A stretch of 64,000 nt of DNA, taken from assembly GCF_002999335.1 (NCBI RefSeq), contig NW_020312480.1, forward strand, positions 434,001 through 498,000. The letters run 5' to 3'. The stretch's first letter is position 1; every line of letters begins with the position of its first letter. The DNA is from Cyclospora cayetanensis. Taxonomy: Eukaryota > Apicomplexa > Conoidasida > Eucoccidiorida > Eimeriidae. Positions 1 through 10,710 of this stretch are shown here, one piece after another. The notes under the pieces were generated by a model. The model was not told the DNA's origin. It saw nothing but the letters and a program-made list of their open reading frames with translations, and searched no databases. The translations under genes and the position numbers were made by a program.

Positions 1-3000
1 GACTGGACTGCATGCAGCAGATGATCTACGAGATCTCCGATGGCGGATCTAAGCTCGGCCGGCTGCAGTGTGCATCTTGCTAGGGGGACGCGCGTCATCG
101 CACTGCCAGCACTTCTCAGAGACTCTGTGGGGTGGCTGCCCTTCCTCCCCCCTTGATCCACAAGGGGGAGCAGTGTCTGTAGCAGCAGGGACTGCAGCTG
201 CGCGTGAACTGATACAGCAGCGTGGGCACGCGCAAGCAGTGCAGGAACGCCGCTATGCTGCGGAAGCATCCCGAGGAAAGCAGTAGTAGCATTAGTAGTA
301 GCATTAGTAGTAGCACTAGTAGTAGCTTTAGTAGTAGCATTGGTAGCATTAGCAGCATTAGTAGTAGCAGCAGTAGTAGCAGCAGCATCCCCAGTCTTCG
401 AATCAGCATCAGCAACAGCTCGCGCTGCAGCCGGATGATCCGCTAACTCTGCGCATGCATCACATAAGCCCTCAAGGCCGTCCATCACGAATAGGGGGGC
501 TTTGCGTCTCCTTTTGCGTGCACTCAAGTCGTTGCTGCTTCCCGATGATAAACCTGTGCTTTCGAGTGAATTTTCCGCCGATCCGCTGAATGCGGGGACA
601 CGTTTGTCGAGAGAGCCACACAAAGCGCATACCGTCACAACGCTGCGGATGCTGCTGTCTCCTTCGAGGCAGCTGAAGTTTTTCGTGGCCGTCTCACTGT
701 TTCGCCCTTCCCCTCCGGCTGCTTCAGACGTTGCAGCGACTTCCCTAGACACTGGAGAGCAGTCCGAGGAGGTCAAACTCGGCGTATCGGGATCAGCATG
801 CAGCGCTGCTCGCTGGCGTCGATGCCACGCAGCGTTGTCGGCTTCTTCTGAGAGCCCTAAAAGGCGCAGCTGCAATGGCTGCAAGGCTACACGCGAGGCG
901 AGAGGCACCAATACACCGCTGCTGCTACATGCCTCACAGAGAACGGCCAGATTTCCGCAGCGCTGCCAAATGCAGCCAAGAGTCCTCACTACTAGTTGCT
1001 GTTGTTGTTGCTGTTGCTGTTGTTGCAGTTGTTGCTGTTGCTGTTGTTGCAGTTGTTGCTGTTGTTGCAGTTGCTGACGCTGCTGTTGGTGCAGTTGCTG
1101 ACGCTGCTGTTGGTGCTGTTGCTGTTGCTGTTGCTGACGCTGCTGTTGCTGCTGCAGTAAGAACGCTCCTGCTGGTGCGCAACGCGTCTGGCTAGCCAGC
1201 TCTGGCAGCACACTCACTGGAGAGGCTACGATGCCCTGCTGTGGCGATGGCTGCTGTAAAGGCGGCACTGCTCTGCTGACTCCTCCTGCTGCTGCAGCGT
1301 CTACCAGAGGGTGTGTCAGTTGTTTCAGGATCTGTTGGGGCAGCAAGGAAGACGATCCGGCAAGGGTGTGCTGCATCAGGTGCTGCGGCAGCAACGGCTG
1401 CTTCAGCAAGTGCTGCTGAACAAACTGTGACGGATGAGGCTTACTGGAGAGAGTGTCAGATGGCATCCCCTTCAAGCCAAGGAGGGATGAGGGTGCAGCA
1501 CCCGCTGCTAGAGCCGCAACTGCAGAGGATGTGTCTTGCTGCATCGGCAAAAGGCGTGGCTGTTGTGGAAGCGCGAATTTAGCGGGGAGTAAGGCAGTTG
1601 ATGCGCCGGTAGAAGTCGCCGCAGAAGCAGCTGTGCTACCGACAGAGGCTGCGGAGTATGTACGTTGCTCCTGCAAGGCTTGAATGAGCTCCTCGTTTCT
1701 GCGTATGAGCGCCGACTGGTGTTGCAGCAAGTGCTGCTTCAGCGCTTGAGGTTCGCCAGCAAACACCCCACCAACCCCACCAGTAGAAGGCAACCCCGCT
1801 ACCACGGACGGCTGGTGCGAATAAGACTGCGCATGCGATTGCAAAGTCTGCAGATGCAGCGTCTGCGAAGAACTTGCCCAAAGGCGCTGATGCGGCAACA
1901 GGTCCACGTGCTGCTGCATCTCGTTCGGCTGCTGTTGTTGCTGCTGCTGCATCGACGGGAGTTGCTGTTGGTGGAAAGGAGCAGCGGACAGTTTCTGCTG
2001 CTGTTGCGCCGGCTCTTGAGCATCCCCTGGCTCACAGACGTCCAAAGGAGTTTCAGGAGACGACGCTTCAGGGAGACTGTGGGCTGTTGCAGCTGCATTC
2101 GCAGCTTCCGCAAGACCACCTCCTTCTCCAGCAGCAGCAGTAGCCGAAAAAGATCTTCCTGCAGCGCCTCGTTCGGCAGCGAAGCTCAACGGCTTGGGTG
2201 CTGTTGCCGAGGGAGGAGACTCCACGGCAGCGAGTTGTGCTGGAACCTCCAGATCTATGGCTGCAGTTGCAGCAGCACTGGATGAAGCTGCTGCTGTCGT
2301 CAGAGAGGCACTCCTCGGCGAGATACCCCCTAATGCAAAAGCCCCGCTACTCATTTCTGCTGCTGCATGCAGCGCTGCAGCTGGGCCTGACACTGCAGCA
2401 GCAGCACCTGCTGCACTGACCAAAGAGGCGTCCATCGTAGGTGAGGTTGCTCCTCCAAAGAGGCCTGCAGCACCTGCTGCTGCAGTCTGTGATTCCCCGA
2501 TTTGCTTGGAAAGACGCAGCTGCAGCAGTTGCTGCTGCAGCAGTTGCTGCTGTTGCTGCTGTTGCTGCTGCTGCAGCAGTTGCTGCTGCTGATGATGATG
2601 ATAGGGTGTGCTGCCTGCGGTCTGAAGTGTCGGCTGCACGATGACGCCGAAGGAGCAGCGGTGTTGGTCTTCTCGCTGCTGCTGCTCTTCCTGGACTGCC
2701 CTCTTGAGGTGGACTAGCTGTTGCTGCGATTCGTGCTGCTGCTGCTGCTGCAACAGCGCTTGCGGTTGCTGGGGGGGCTGCACAGAATGTTGCTGGGGCT
2801 GCTGCTTTGAAAATCCATCTAGCTGACGTTGGAGGTGCTCAATCCGTTCGTGCAGCAGCTGTTGCAACTGCTGCTGCTGCAGTTGCTGCGAGGTCTGATG
2901 CATCAGCATGGGCTGCTGCTGCTGCACGTGCTGCTGCTGCTGCAGCGCAGCATGTTGTGGCAGCTGCTGCAGCACACGCGGGAGGTGTTGCTGCGTGCGC

Positions 3001-5040
3001 ATCGGTTGCTGCGATTGGAGGGAGCGCAGTGTGGCGGCAGCGGAGAGAGTTTGGTAGTTCAAAGGATCCGACACAGCACCTGCTGCTGCTAAGCCTCTCG
3101 CTTGTGGGGTGAGCGCAGCAGCAGTAGCGGGCATGGCAGCAGACAACGGGCTTTGCCGTCGCGTCCGAGGCTGTATTATTCCCTTGAGATCCTTGAGCGC
3201 CTTCTGCTCTGTGGCAGTCCTCCACGCCGTCGATGGAGCAGCAGCAGCCGTGGGATGCTGCTGCTCCGCTTCCGAGACGCGCAGGGGTTGCAGGCTGTGC
3301 TGCTGCAGAGGCGACTGCGGAGGTTCATGCGTAATGAGGACTTCCTCTACTTTAGCGAGACAGCGGCTGTGAGCGGCAGCTCCGCAGTCGCTGCAGAAGC
3401 AGACATCCAGCATGCGATCTGCAGCTGCGGCTGTGGGAGGAGCAGCAGCAGTCGCAGCAGCAGCAGGAAGGGTGCTAGACGAACTGCGAGCGCCAGGAGT
3501 GCACTGCTTGCGGTGCTCAGTTTGATGCTGGAGTTCTTGCGGAAGCATTCTCGCGGCAGCAGCTGCTGCTTTATCCAGGATGTTGCGAGAATCCCAGAGA
3601 GAGAGGCAGGGAGACGGCCTTCCACAGCATACACACGAGAGACACGCTGGACACTCCCCAGTAGCAACCGCGAAGTCTGTGCTGCTTCTGTTGCAGCAGT
3701 CGCTGTTGCAGTTGCTGTTGCAGTTGCTGTTGCAGTTGCAGTTGCTGGCAAGACTGCTGCTGCCATTGGAGAGAGCCTCTAGCGCCTCCATCTTTCTGTC
3801 TAACGCTCTGGGAGCTGGAGAGCCTAAGCAAAAGGAGTGAAAGGACTCCCCGCAGCAGCGGCAGTGCAGCAGCAGTTGCTGATAGGCGAAGGAGCCGCAG
3901 AGGCTGCAGCAGTCGCTCCACAGCTGAGCTGCTCCTGCAGCGGCAGCAGCACATGCCTCTGCTGCTGCGCCGTCTCCGCGAACGCCCCTGCCTGAATCGG
4001 CAGAAGGTCCCCTTCCTCCCCCTCCCGCGCATGCCCAGGCTGCATAGAGAACGTGGAAAGCTTGAAGATAGGCAGACGTGTCCTCTGCAAAAGGAAACAC
4101 GGCAACCGAAGCGGGCATGCGACCTCTGTACATCCGCAGTGCGCCTATGGCAGAAGCAGGAGTCGCGGTTGCAGGAGTGTCGATAATGAGTCCTGCTGCT
4201 GTCGATGCTGCATGGAAGGGCCGAATCGCGAGCTGCTGCTGCTGCTGCTGTGCCTCTGCGTCTTTCTTCCGCTTCTTCCGCTGCCCAGTGCAGCTGCGAC
4301 GAGCTTCTACTATGCCCATGGCATGCTGCTGGTGCTGGTGCTGCTCTTGCTGCTGTTGCTGCTGCTGTTGCTGCGGAACCTTTAGGCACTGCGCAGCTGC
4401 GTCCCCCGCCAAGTGTACAGGCAGCTGCAGCACGTACAGCGGAAGCCCCTTAGGTGGCGGAGGCGGCGGCTCTCGACTGCAGATCGGAGGACTTAGATGC
4501 GGCAAGAGCAGCGTTCCCTTCGATTCGAGACGACTTTCATGGCTGAAACGCCACTGCAGCATGGGGGAGGGGCAGCGGTGCGGCAAGGCGGAAAGGGGGG
4601 CGAGGGGAAAGCCGCACGGGAAGTGCGGCTGGAGGCGTCGCAACAGCTGCTGCAAGCCTCGAACAGCAGCGGGAGATTTCAGAAGAAGCAGCTGGTGCGT
4701 GGTCAGTGCCACTGCGGAAGCCTCTGCTGCTGCGTCTGCCTGCTGCCCACTAGAGGATCCAGGAGAGGCCCCTGCTGAGACATCGCGATTCCTCGTAAAG
4801 CCCTTGGCACTCCCTCGGCGAAGGCCAGACGTGACTTTGCTTTGGGGAGCTTTCCAGTCGGCTGTCAGGGGTATAAGCTCCGCATCCGCAACTGCTGGAG
4901 AGCAATCCCCCTGCTGCTCGTCAAGGACGGGCAGCGCGGAGACTTCCGAGGGCGTCTGTGCCGCCGATTGCTGCCGCGAACAGCTCTCCCCAGATGCACT
5001 GCCCCCGGTGCTGTTGATACAGCTACTACTACTGCTGCTA

Positions 5041-5072
<32 letters not shown>

Positions 5073-8000
5073 GCTGCTAATGCTGCTGCTCGGGGTTGCC
5101 TGCGCGTCTACCAGCGCCAACGGCTCCTTATGGGGAAGCTCAAGGACGCTCACGAGGAGCTCGTTCGCTTTGCGCTGCAACGCAGCAGCTGCCTTGTACT
5201 GTCTCGTGTTGGGCATGTGCAGCGTTTTGGTATTCTGTATAATGAGAGACAGATCCTTCAGGAAGTCGCCTAAGGCGCTATAGCCACCGGTGCGCAGGCG
5301 GGACTTAACTGTGGACAGACACATCGGCTTCTGCACGACGCGCCAGTACAAAGAGTAGGTTGCATCCGGCAGGAAAGAGAACTCGCCGCTCCTATCCAGC
5401 GACATCAACTCCGCTACAATCCGTTCATACCGCTGCCGACGCGAGGGCGACCGACAGGAGGGGCATCTGCGTCGGAAAAAAATGAGCAAGCAGCCTCCTC
5501 TCGCTTCAGCCGCAATCAAGCATATACCCCTTTAACAAGCCCACTCAGCGTTCACGGAAACAGCAGCAACTCCCCCCTCTCCCCTCCCTGCACACGTGCT
5601 CCCACCCATATGTAGACTGCAGACTTTCTCACAGATGCAAAGGCCACAGATTGACGCCACATGAAAGGCCGCTCTGCGCAGCAGCAGCGGGTTCACGCAG
5701 AGCCAGCAAGCGACATGCCCACCTGTATTTCATTGTCTTCAGCTGCTGAGGATCGTGAGTGCCCTTTGCAAGCCGGGGATCGCAACGCGTGTGAATCCAA
5801 GCCTTGCAACCGTCGCATTGAACCCATGTCTCAACGGCACTCACACTTGTCCCACCAGCGGCTCCTGCACTCAAGTCCTCCCCACCCGCCCCGTCGGCTG
5901 CCCACGTCTTGAGACACATAAAACAGAACTGCCCCTCGTCAACGCTGCGGCGACAGCTGAAGACACAGACACGCCAAAAGGGGCCACACAAAGAACACAC
6001 ACATACACACAGAGACACTGAGACACACAGATATACATATTCATATATATAGAGACACACACATTCATATGATATAGAGACATACACATTCATATAATAT
6101 AGAGACACACATATTCGCATAATATAAATACATACATATTCATATAATATACAGACATACATATTCATATAATATACAGACATACATATTCATATATATA
6201 TGTATGTACGGACATACATATTCATATGATATACAGACATACATATTCAAATAATATGCAGACATATGTATTCAAATAATATACAGACATATTCAAATAA
6301 TATAAAGACATACATATTCAAATAATATAAATGCATACCTATTCAAATAATATACAGACATGCATATTCATATAATATACAGGCATCCACACGCACGCAC
6401 ACACGGCGGCACATTTTCGGCCAGCCGCCGAGTGTCAGAGCCTGCTACATCGCGTTTCTGTGATCAATACCGATATATACACATAAATACATAAATATAT
6501 ACACATAAATACATATATACATATATATACATCCAAACGCACATATATACACATCCACATATACATAAATACAAACATATATACACCCATGCATACATGC
6601 ATACGTATACATACAGCCATATATCTACGTACAAATATACAAGCACAGATATACATACACGTACATAAATACATACAATTATAGACACGAACATATGAAT
6701 TCATGCAGCTGAATCACAGAGTCTTCAAATCCAGACAGCCCAAGGACGCACTGTGCGCAGAGAAGAAAGGATGCTGGATCCCAGTTAGCGTATTCTGGCC
6801 AGTAGAGGTCCACATAGCCGCAACTGGTGCATCGGCGGCAGGAGTCGCAGCGGTAAGTGGAGGAGCCGTGCAACTGGCCAGCCTATAGCACAACAACGGA
6901 GAGAAGCGCGAGACGAAGGAAGTCAGCCGAAGCTGCGTGAGGAAGCCGCGACAGCACCGGCACCAAACGATGCTTTTTCGCGGCGTGTCGTACGGGCATT
7001 CGTGCGATTTGAAATCCGCGCACAAAAGGACCGGCAGCTGGAGAGCAAGCAACAGCAGCAGCAGAGCAAGCTGCAGAGCAAGCACCAACAGCAACAGCAG
7101 CAGCAGCAGCAACAGCAGCAACAACAGCAGCAGCATCCTCAGGGGACAAAAAAAGGAGCCCGCCTCCGTGGCAGGGCCCCAACTTTTGGGAGTGCATGCG
7201 TACACTCGGGTAGCAGCAGGCACCATGTGCATAGGAATTGCAGCAGTGGCAGTTCAAGACAGGCTGGAAGCAAGGATCCTGTGCTGCTGTCGCTGCTGCT
7301 GCTGCAGTACCAGGGGCTGCGCGGCTTGCTGCAGCGGCAGCTGCAACTGCTGCAGGACTTCTCTCCGCAGTTAGGGGCATATCGATAGGCTCGCAGCAGT
7401 ACAGACACTGCGCACAGTCTCTGCACACCCAAGGGGTGCGCATTCCCCTGTCATTGCGTCCACCTTCCTCCAAGCCCATAATGTTGCGAGGATTCGGGCA
7501 GAGCTGAACCTTAAGGGTGTGCTGCGAAGCCTTCTCGCCTTCCAGAAGGCCCTCCCCCGTTTCTTGCTCTTTCTCTTGCTGCTGTTGCTGTACTTCTTCT
7601 TGCAGGTGCTCTTTCTCTTGCTGCTGCTGCTGTACTTCTTCTTGCAGGTGCTCTTTCTCTTGCTGCTGTTGCTGTACTTCCTCTTGCAGGTGCTCTTTCT
7701 CTTGCTGCTTTCGCTGTACTTCTTCTTGCAGGTGCTCTTTCTCTTGCTGCTTTCGCTGTACTTCCTCTTGCAGGTGCTCTTTCTCTTGCTGCTGTTGCTG
7801 TACTTCTTCTTGCAGCTGCTCTTTCTCTTGCTGCTGTTGCTGTACTTCTTCTTGCAGGTGCTCTTTCTCTTGCTGTCGCTCTTTCTCTTGCTGTTGGACG
7901 TCATGCACCCCTTTTTCGCAACTGTCCTTCCTAGAACTCTCGCATTGCAGCGCTTTCTGCGGCGGCTCAGGGGACCGCCGTTGCTGCTCCGGTTCTGCGA

Positions 8001-10427
8001 CTTCTCCATGAGACAGCTGCATCGACGTGCCTGCTGGGAGATCTTCAGATGGCACACCGTCCTGTTGCTGCTTTTGCTGCGTTTGCTGCTGTTGCCGCAT
8101 CTTGACGGTGAGAGTGACGGGTGGCGCTGGGGTGCCTTCACTTTCCAATTCATCGCCAGGGTGTCTAGACACCCTCCACAGCAGCGAGCCTTGCCTTGAA
8201 AGAAGAGCAGATTGGGCACGGGCGAAGGCAAGCGGCAAAGAGCAGAAGCGGGATAAGGAAAAAGATCGCCTCAGCACCCGAGATTCCTGCTGCCTCTTGA
8301 AGCCTGCAAGAAGACTGGCGCGCGCAGAGACGGATAGACCTGGCGGCAAACAAAGACGGCGAGATGGCAATACAAACGTGCTCACGTATGCCTTCCTAGA
8401 TCTGTCATACACCACGGTGCTCGGAGCCAATGGCCATCCCCCTGCAGGATAACACACGGCAGCAACGGAGGCACAAGCAGCAGCAAAAACAGCAGCATGA
8501 CTATACACAACACCCCGTAAAAGCAAGGAGGAAAATGCAGTGCAGCCCACAAAACAAACCACCAGCAGCCCCAACAACCCCACTTTCCCACTTTTCCACT
8601 TTCCCCTTCTCCCCGCATCCTCCCTTCTGCCTTCCCGGCAACACCAGCGAAAGCCGCACTCGCAGCCTCAGCTTTCTGCTCCCAGGGCAAATGCCTGGCA
8701 ACGTAAATATCTAGCAACGTAAATGTCTAGCAACGTAAATGTCTAGCAACGTAAATGTCTAGCAATGTAAATGTCTAGCAGCGATGCATGCTCCAGCATG
8801 CTGCTATGCTGCCGGCGCAGCCTTGCTGCAGATCCCGAGCTGACGACGCGCTGCCGCTCACCTGCATCGTCAGCTCCCTCCTCGCCCTGCTGCTGCATCA
8901 AAAGCCACCCTAAGGGGCTGTTGTCTTGCTGCAAGTCTTGCATGTTCTCCTCAGACAGTAGCGGCTGCTGGGTGGTTCGGGGATCTGGCTCCCCCGTAGG
9001 AGATGAGATAGCAGCCTCGTATCGGTAATGCTTGCTTTCTCTGGTATTGCCACTGCTGCCACCGTTTCTTTTGCCGCTGCCTTCCGCTGCAGCATCACGT
9101 TCCTTCCTGTGTCGCTCAATAGCCGCTTCTCGCTCGGCTAGCAGCTTTCGGTGTCGTAATGCCTCCACACACAAAGCGTTTGGGGAGACCCTAAAGGGCA
9201 GCAGCAGCAGCACAGCAGCAGCGCCAGAGTCAGTCACTTGGCTACAAATCCCCAGAGAACGACTTATTTACCACCACCATCATCGAGGAGAGCCCGACGG
9301 AACTAACTCCTGTGTTTTTTGTATATACACCATAGATGCATTCACAAGGCCGCATGCACCCCCTCGGGGCACATGCGACAGGCCGTATCGAGTCGTATGC
9401 CTTCGAACCCGTACAACAGGCTTCATTTCCTTTCATTTCGTTCATGCCTGCATGCATGCACCCTCTACTCTGCACAGTCTAGCCTACCCCATGGATGCAA
9501 TCCGTCTGTGGGCAGGTCTCACGCATCCGGCGTGGAAAACTCGTTGGCAAGAGCAGCACTGCAGCCCCCAGTACAGCTGGAGAGTGTCTGCTCCCTCCGC
9601 CCCTTCTTGCGATTCTGGTGCACTGGGAGGTCTGTCATCCGCAGGCGTGTTGTTGCAGCTGCCGGGGGAGCTTCCTGTTGCCTCCCCACTGCTGCTGCTG
9701 CTGTCGCTGCTGCTGCGCATCTCGGCTGCCGCTCGCGCCGCAGCCGTAGGCTCAACGCCCGTAGGATAGCTAGCCAGAATCTCCTCAGGGGAGAGAGTGG
9801 GGGGAACCTCTACTGGCAGTCCAGGAGTCATGACGTAGCAAACAGGCTTGCTGCAGCTACGGCATCGGGTGGGGAGACTGCTGCTGCTGCCTTTGCTCGG
9901 CATGCTATTACATGCGCTATGCAGCGCATCCTCCGAGGCTTCGGCCTTCCGTTGTCGCGTATCTGAGCCCTTTGCATGCTCTTGCTGAGGTGGCTGCTCG
10001 GCACCTGAGGCGGCAGAGGCTCTCATCGGGAGCTCCCCCGTCTCGCCTTGTTGCAGTTTCTGCTGCTGCTCCTGCAGTCTCTGCTGGTGCTTCTCGCCAG
10101 GCGAAAGCAAGGGCTTTGGAATGTCGAAACGCCACCACACCGGCTCCGTAGACACCAGACGAACAACATCGTGCGCTAACGAGAACCAGCCCCTGTGTGT
10201 CTCCTCCGGCGAGAGGGGAAGGCTGTCACCCCGGAGATGAAGCGGAGGCGCATCGGCTGGCGAGCACAGCTCCTCCCTATTCTCCGTCAGAAGAAAGTGC
10301 ACAAAGATCGTCCTATACTTCGGCAAGTAATACTTCAAGATGCCTTCTGCCCATTCAAAAGTCTCAGGACTCTGCCGATCTCTCCACGTTCGCACTACTC
10401 GCACTCGACACCCAATGAGGCAGAAGA
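1..10427 (-). CDS. Trithorax/MLL (SET1-like) multi-PHD and bromodomain chromatin protein, 3' end beyond window
   Basis: Probable nuclear histone-mark reader and candidate H3K4 methyltransferase. Exons read on the minus strand: 10427-9523, 9162-8862, 8441-7204, 6882 to about 6737 (end unresolved), 5956-5723, then 5466 to the left edge. In order they give a basic Tudor-like stretch (GCRVRV, FEWAEG), a split PHD finger (CRSC, CCSC, FHAGC), a coiled coil, then a block like MLL PHD2-PHD3: WVCRDCAQC, LNCHCC, AHGACC, YRCDSCRRCTSCG, FLLCAQC, FCFMC, WVQCDGC, HTRC and CPSC. A bromodomain follows at once, as in MLL. Two more PHD-like fingers and long Gln/Ala/Ser-rich stretches come next. The frame of the last exon is still open at base 1, so the C-terminus, where a SET domain would be expected, is not in view. 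Apicomplexan SET1 proteins are known to combine PHD fingers, a bromodomain and SET. The family call is firm; methyltransferase activity is inferred. Confidence 0.85.
996..1160. repeat. Interrupted CAA/CAG array (polyGln in the minus-strand gene)
   Basis: The plus strand is a run of TTG/CTG/TGC triplets interrupted by GACGCTG and GGTGCAG. On the minus strand it codes for about 50 mostly Gln residues with Leu, Arg and His interruptions. Because the period is 3, all frames stay open here, which creates false ORFs on both strands. Confidence 0.85.
3340..3915 (-). other. Second pair of PHD-like fingers C-terminal to the bromodomain
   Basis: In the frame of the 5466-1 exon the protein reads CCSLCG, LLLHCRCCGESFHSFCLGSP, then after a Ser/Asn/Cys-rich insertion CPACLSCVCCG, and after an Ala-rich insertion DVCFCSDCGAAAHSRCLA. 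The spacing follows an MLL PHD1-PHD2 tandem (CxxC, CxxC, FHxxC, CxxC, CxxC, HxxC) with low-complexity insertions between the ligand pairs. Further CxxC pairs (QRCGNLAVLCEAC near 930-985; VCALCG near 620 and LCDAC near 460) may be remnants of another zinc module. Confidence 0.65.
5025..5083. repeat. AGC/AGT array (polySer after the bromodomain)
   Basis: Plus-strand ACT/GCT triplets read as about 20 consecutive Ser on the minus strand, shortly after the bromodomain. In other frames the same DNA gives Leu or Ala runs. Confidence 0.8.
5135..5445 (-). other. Bromodomain of the MLL-like protein
   Basis: Directly after the last PHD cysteines (CPSC, just inside the exon starting at 5466), the frame reads RYERIVAEL, then YWRVVQKPMCLSTVKSRL, GGYSALGDFLKDL, IIQNTKTL and QYKAAAALQ. 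This matches the bromodomain pattern of helix Z, the ZA loop with a PM-L motif, helix A with the F-D segment, the asparagine of helix B (IIQNTKTL) that normally contacts acetyl-lysine, and helix C. The acetyl-lysine asparagine appears to be present. The position after three PHD fingers is the same as in MLL1. Confidence 0.85.
5467..5722 (-). other. Intron splitting the third MLL-type PHD finger
   Basis: The donor is AAATACAG|GTGGGC and the acceptor CCGACGCAG|ATGCCC, 256 nt. Splicing is phase 2 and restores K-Y-R-C-P-S-C, which supplies the last zinc ligands of the finger whose first ligands (FCFMC, QCDGC, HTRC) lie in exon 5956-5723. The motif restored across the junction is the main support for these borders. 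Confidence 0.8.
6010..6395. repeat. Imperfect 25-bp AT-rich minisatellite in an intron
   Basis: The unit CATATTCATATAATATACAGACATA recurs with variants from about 6010 to 6395. It lies in the intron upstream of the exon starting at 5956, between two halves of the MLL-type PHD block. A CA-rich lead-in precedes it (5995-6010). Confidence 0.75.
6470..6690. repeat. TACA/CATA microsatellite in the same intron
   Basis: This is degenerate (TACATA)n / (CATACA)n DNA without coding character. Together with the 25-bp minisatellite it makes up most of the roughly 780-nt intron between about 6736 and 5957. Confidence 0.7.
7575..7872 (-). repeat. Seven 42-bp tandem repeats coding for a 14-residue coiled-coil unit
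   Basis: Within exon 8441-7204 of the MLL-like gene the unit EKEHLQEEVQQQQQ occurs seven times, two copies having RKQQ in place of QQQQ and one having Q for H. The heptad-compatible pattern suggests a long charged coiled coil just before the PHD block. The copies are nearly identical at DNA level, so copy number could vary. Confidence 0.8.
8698..8777. repeat. Five tandem copies of a 16-bp unit (GCAACGTAAATGTCTA)
   Basis: There are five contiguous copies; the first has ATATCTA and the last GCAATG. The array lies in the predicted intron 8442-8861 of the MLL-like gene, upstream of the acceptor CTGCAG at 8447-8442. Confidence 0.85.
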
Positions 10428-10710
10428 CTGGATGGGTAGCAGCACACAGAGGAGACAGGCAGGCAGGGGGACGACCTATTCGAGCAGATTCGCGGAACGA
10501 CGGCAGTCAAAAATGATGGCCAGAGCAACAAGAGGAGCTGCATGCGCTTGTGCATGCGTGCCTTCGCAAAAAAACTCCCGACGAGAGAGCACTCAGCAGC
10601 ACCCACTACGCAGTGGCAAAGACGTCAGCCCAAGCCGCGAAAGCCTCTCGCAGCAGGACTGCGCATACAGCGGCAGCCGGCAACTATCGCTCAACGAGCA
10701 TCCGCCTTAC

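Noticed and set aside
4078..5283. 401-codon plus-strand ORF with Leu and Cys runs
   Set aside because: It is antisense to the bromodomain exon; it stays open because trinucleotide arrays have no stops in any frame and it shows no domain.
5629..6183. Minus-strand ORF starting with a Met/Tyr/Val/Cys repeat
   Set aside because: The first half is translated satellite DNA in an intron; only 5956-5723 (the PHD exon) is coding.
6940..7080. Extra PHD-like exon with CPYDTPRKSIVWCRCC
   Set aside because: It sits between the donor at 7204 and the acceptor before 6882. Joining those two directly gives the expected MLL spacing ACCYPS to YRCDSC, so it is more likely intronic.
7519..8199. 226-codon plus-strand ORF of Leu/Phe repeats, looking like a transmembrane repeat protein
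   Set aside because: It is the complement of the 42-bp coiled-coil repeat of the MLL-like gene.
8380..8441. Possible AP2 DNA-binding domain (TVVYDRSRKAYVSTF)
   Set aside because: The first strand resembles an apicomplexan AP2 domain, but the conserved helix and later strands do not follow in frame.
7575..8777. CRISPR-like repeat arrays
   Set aside because: The 42-bp and 16-bp units are contiguous without spacers, and the sequence is eukaryotic.
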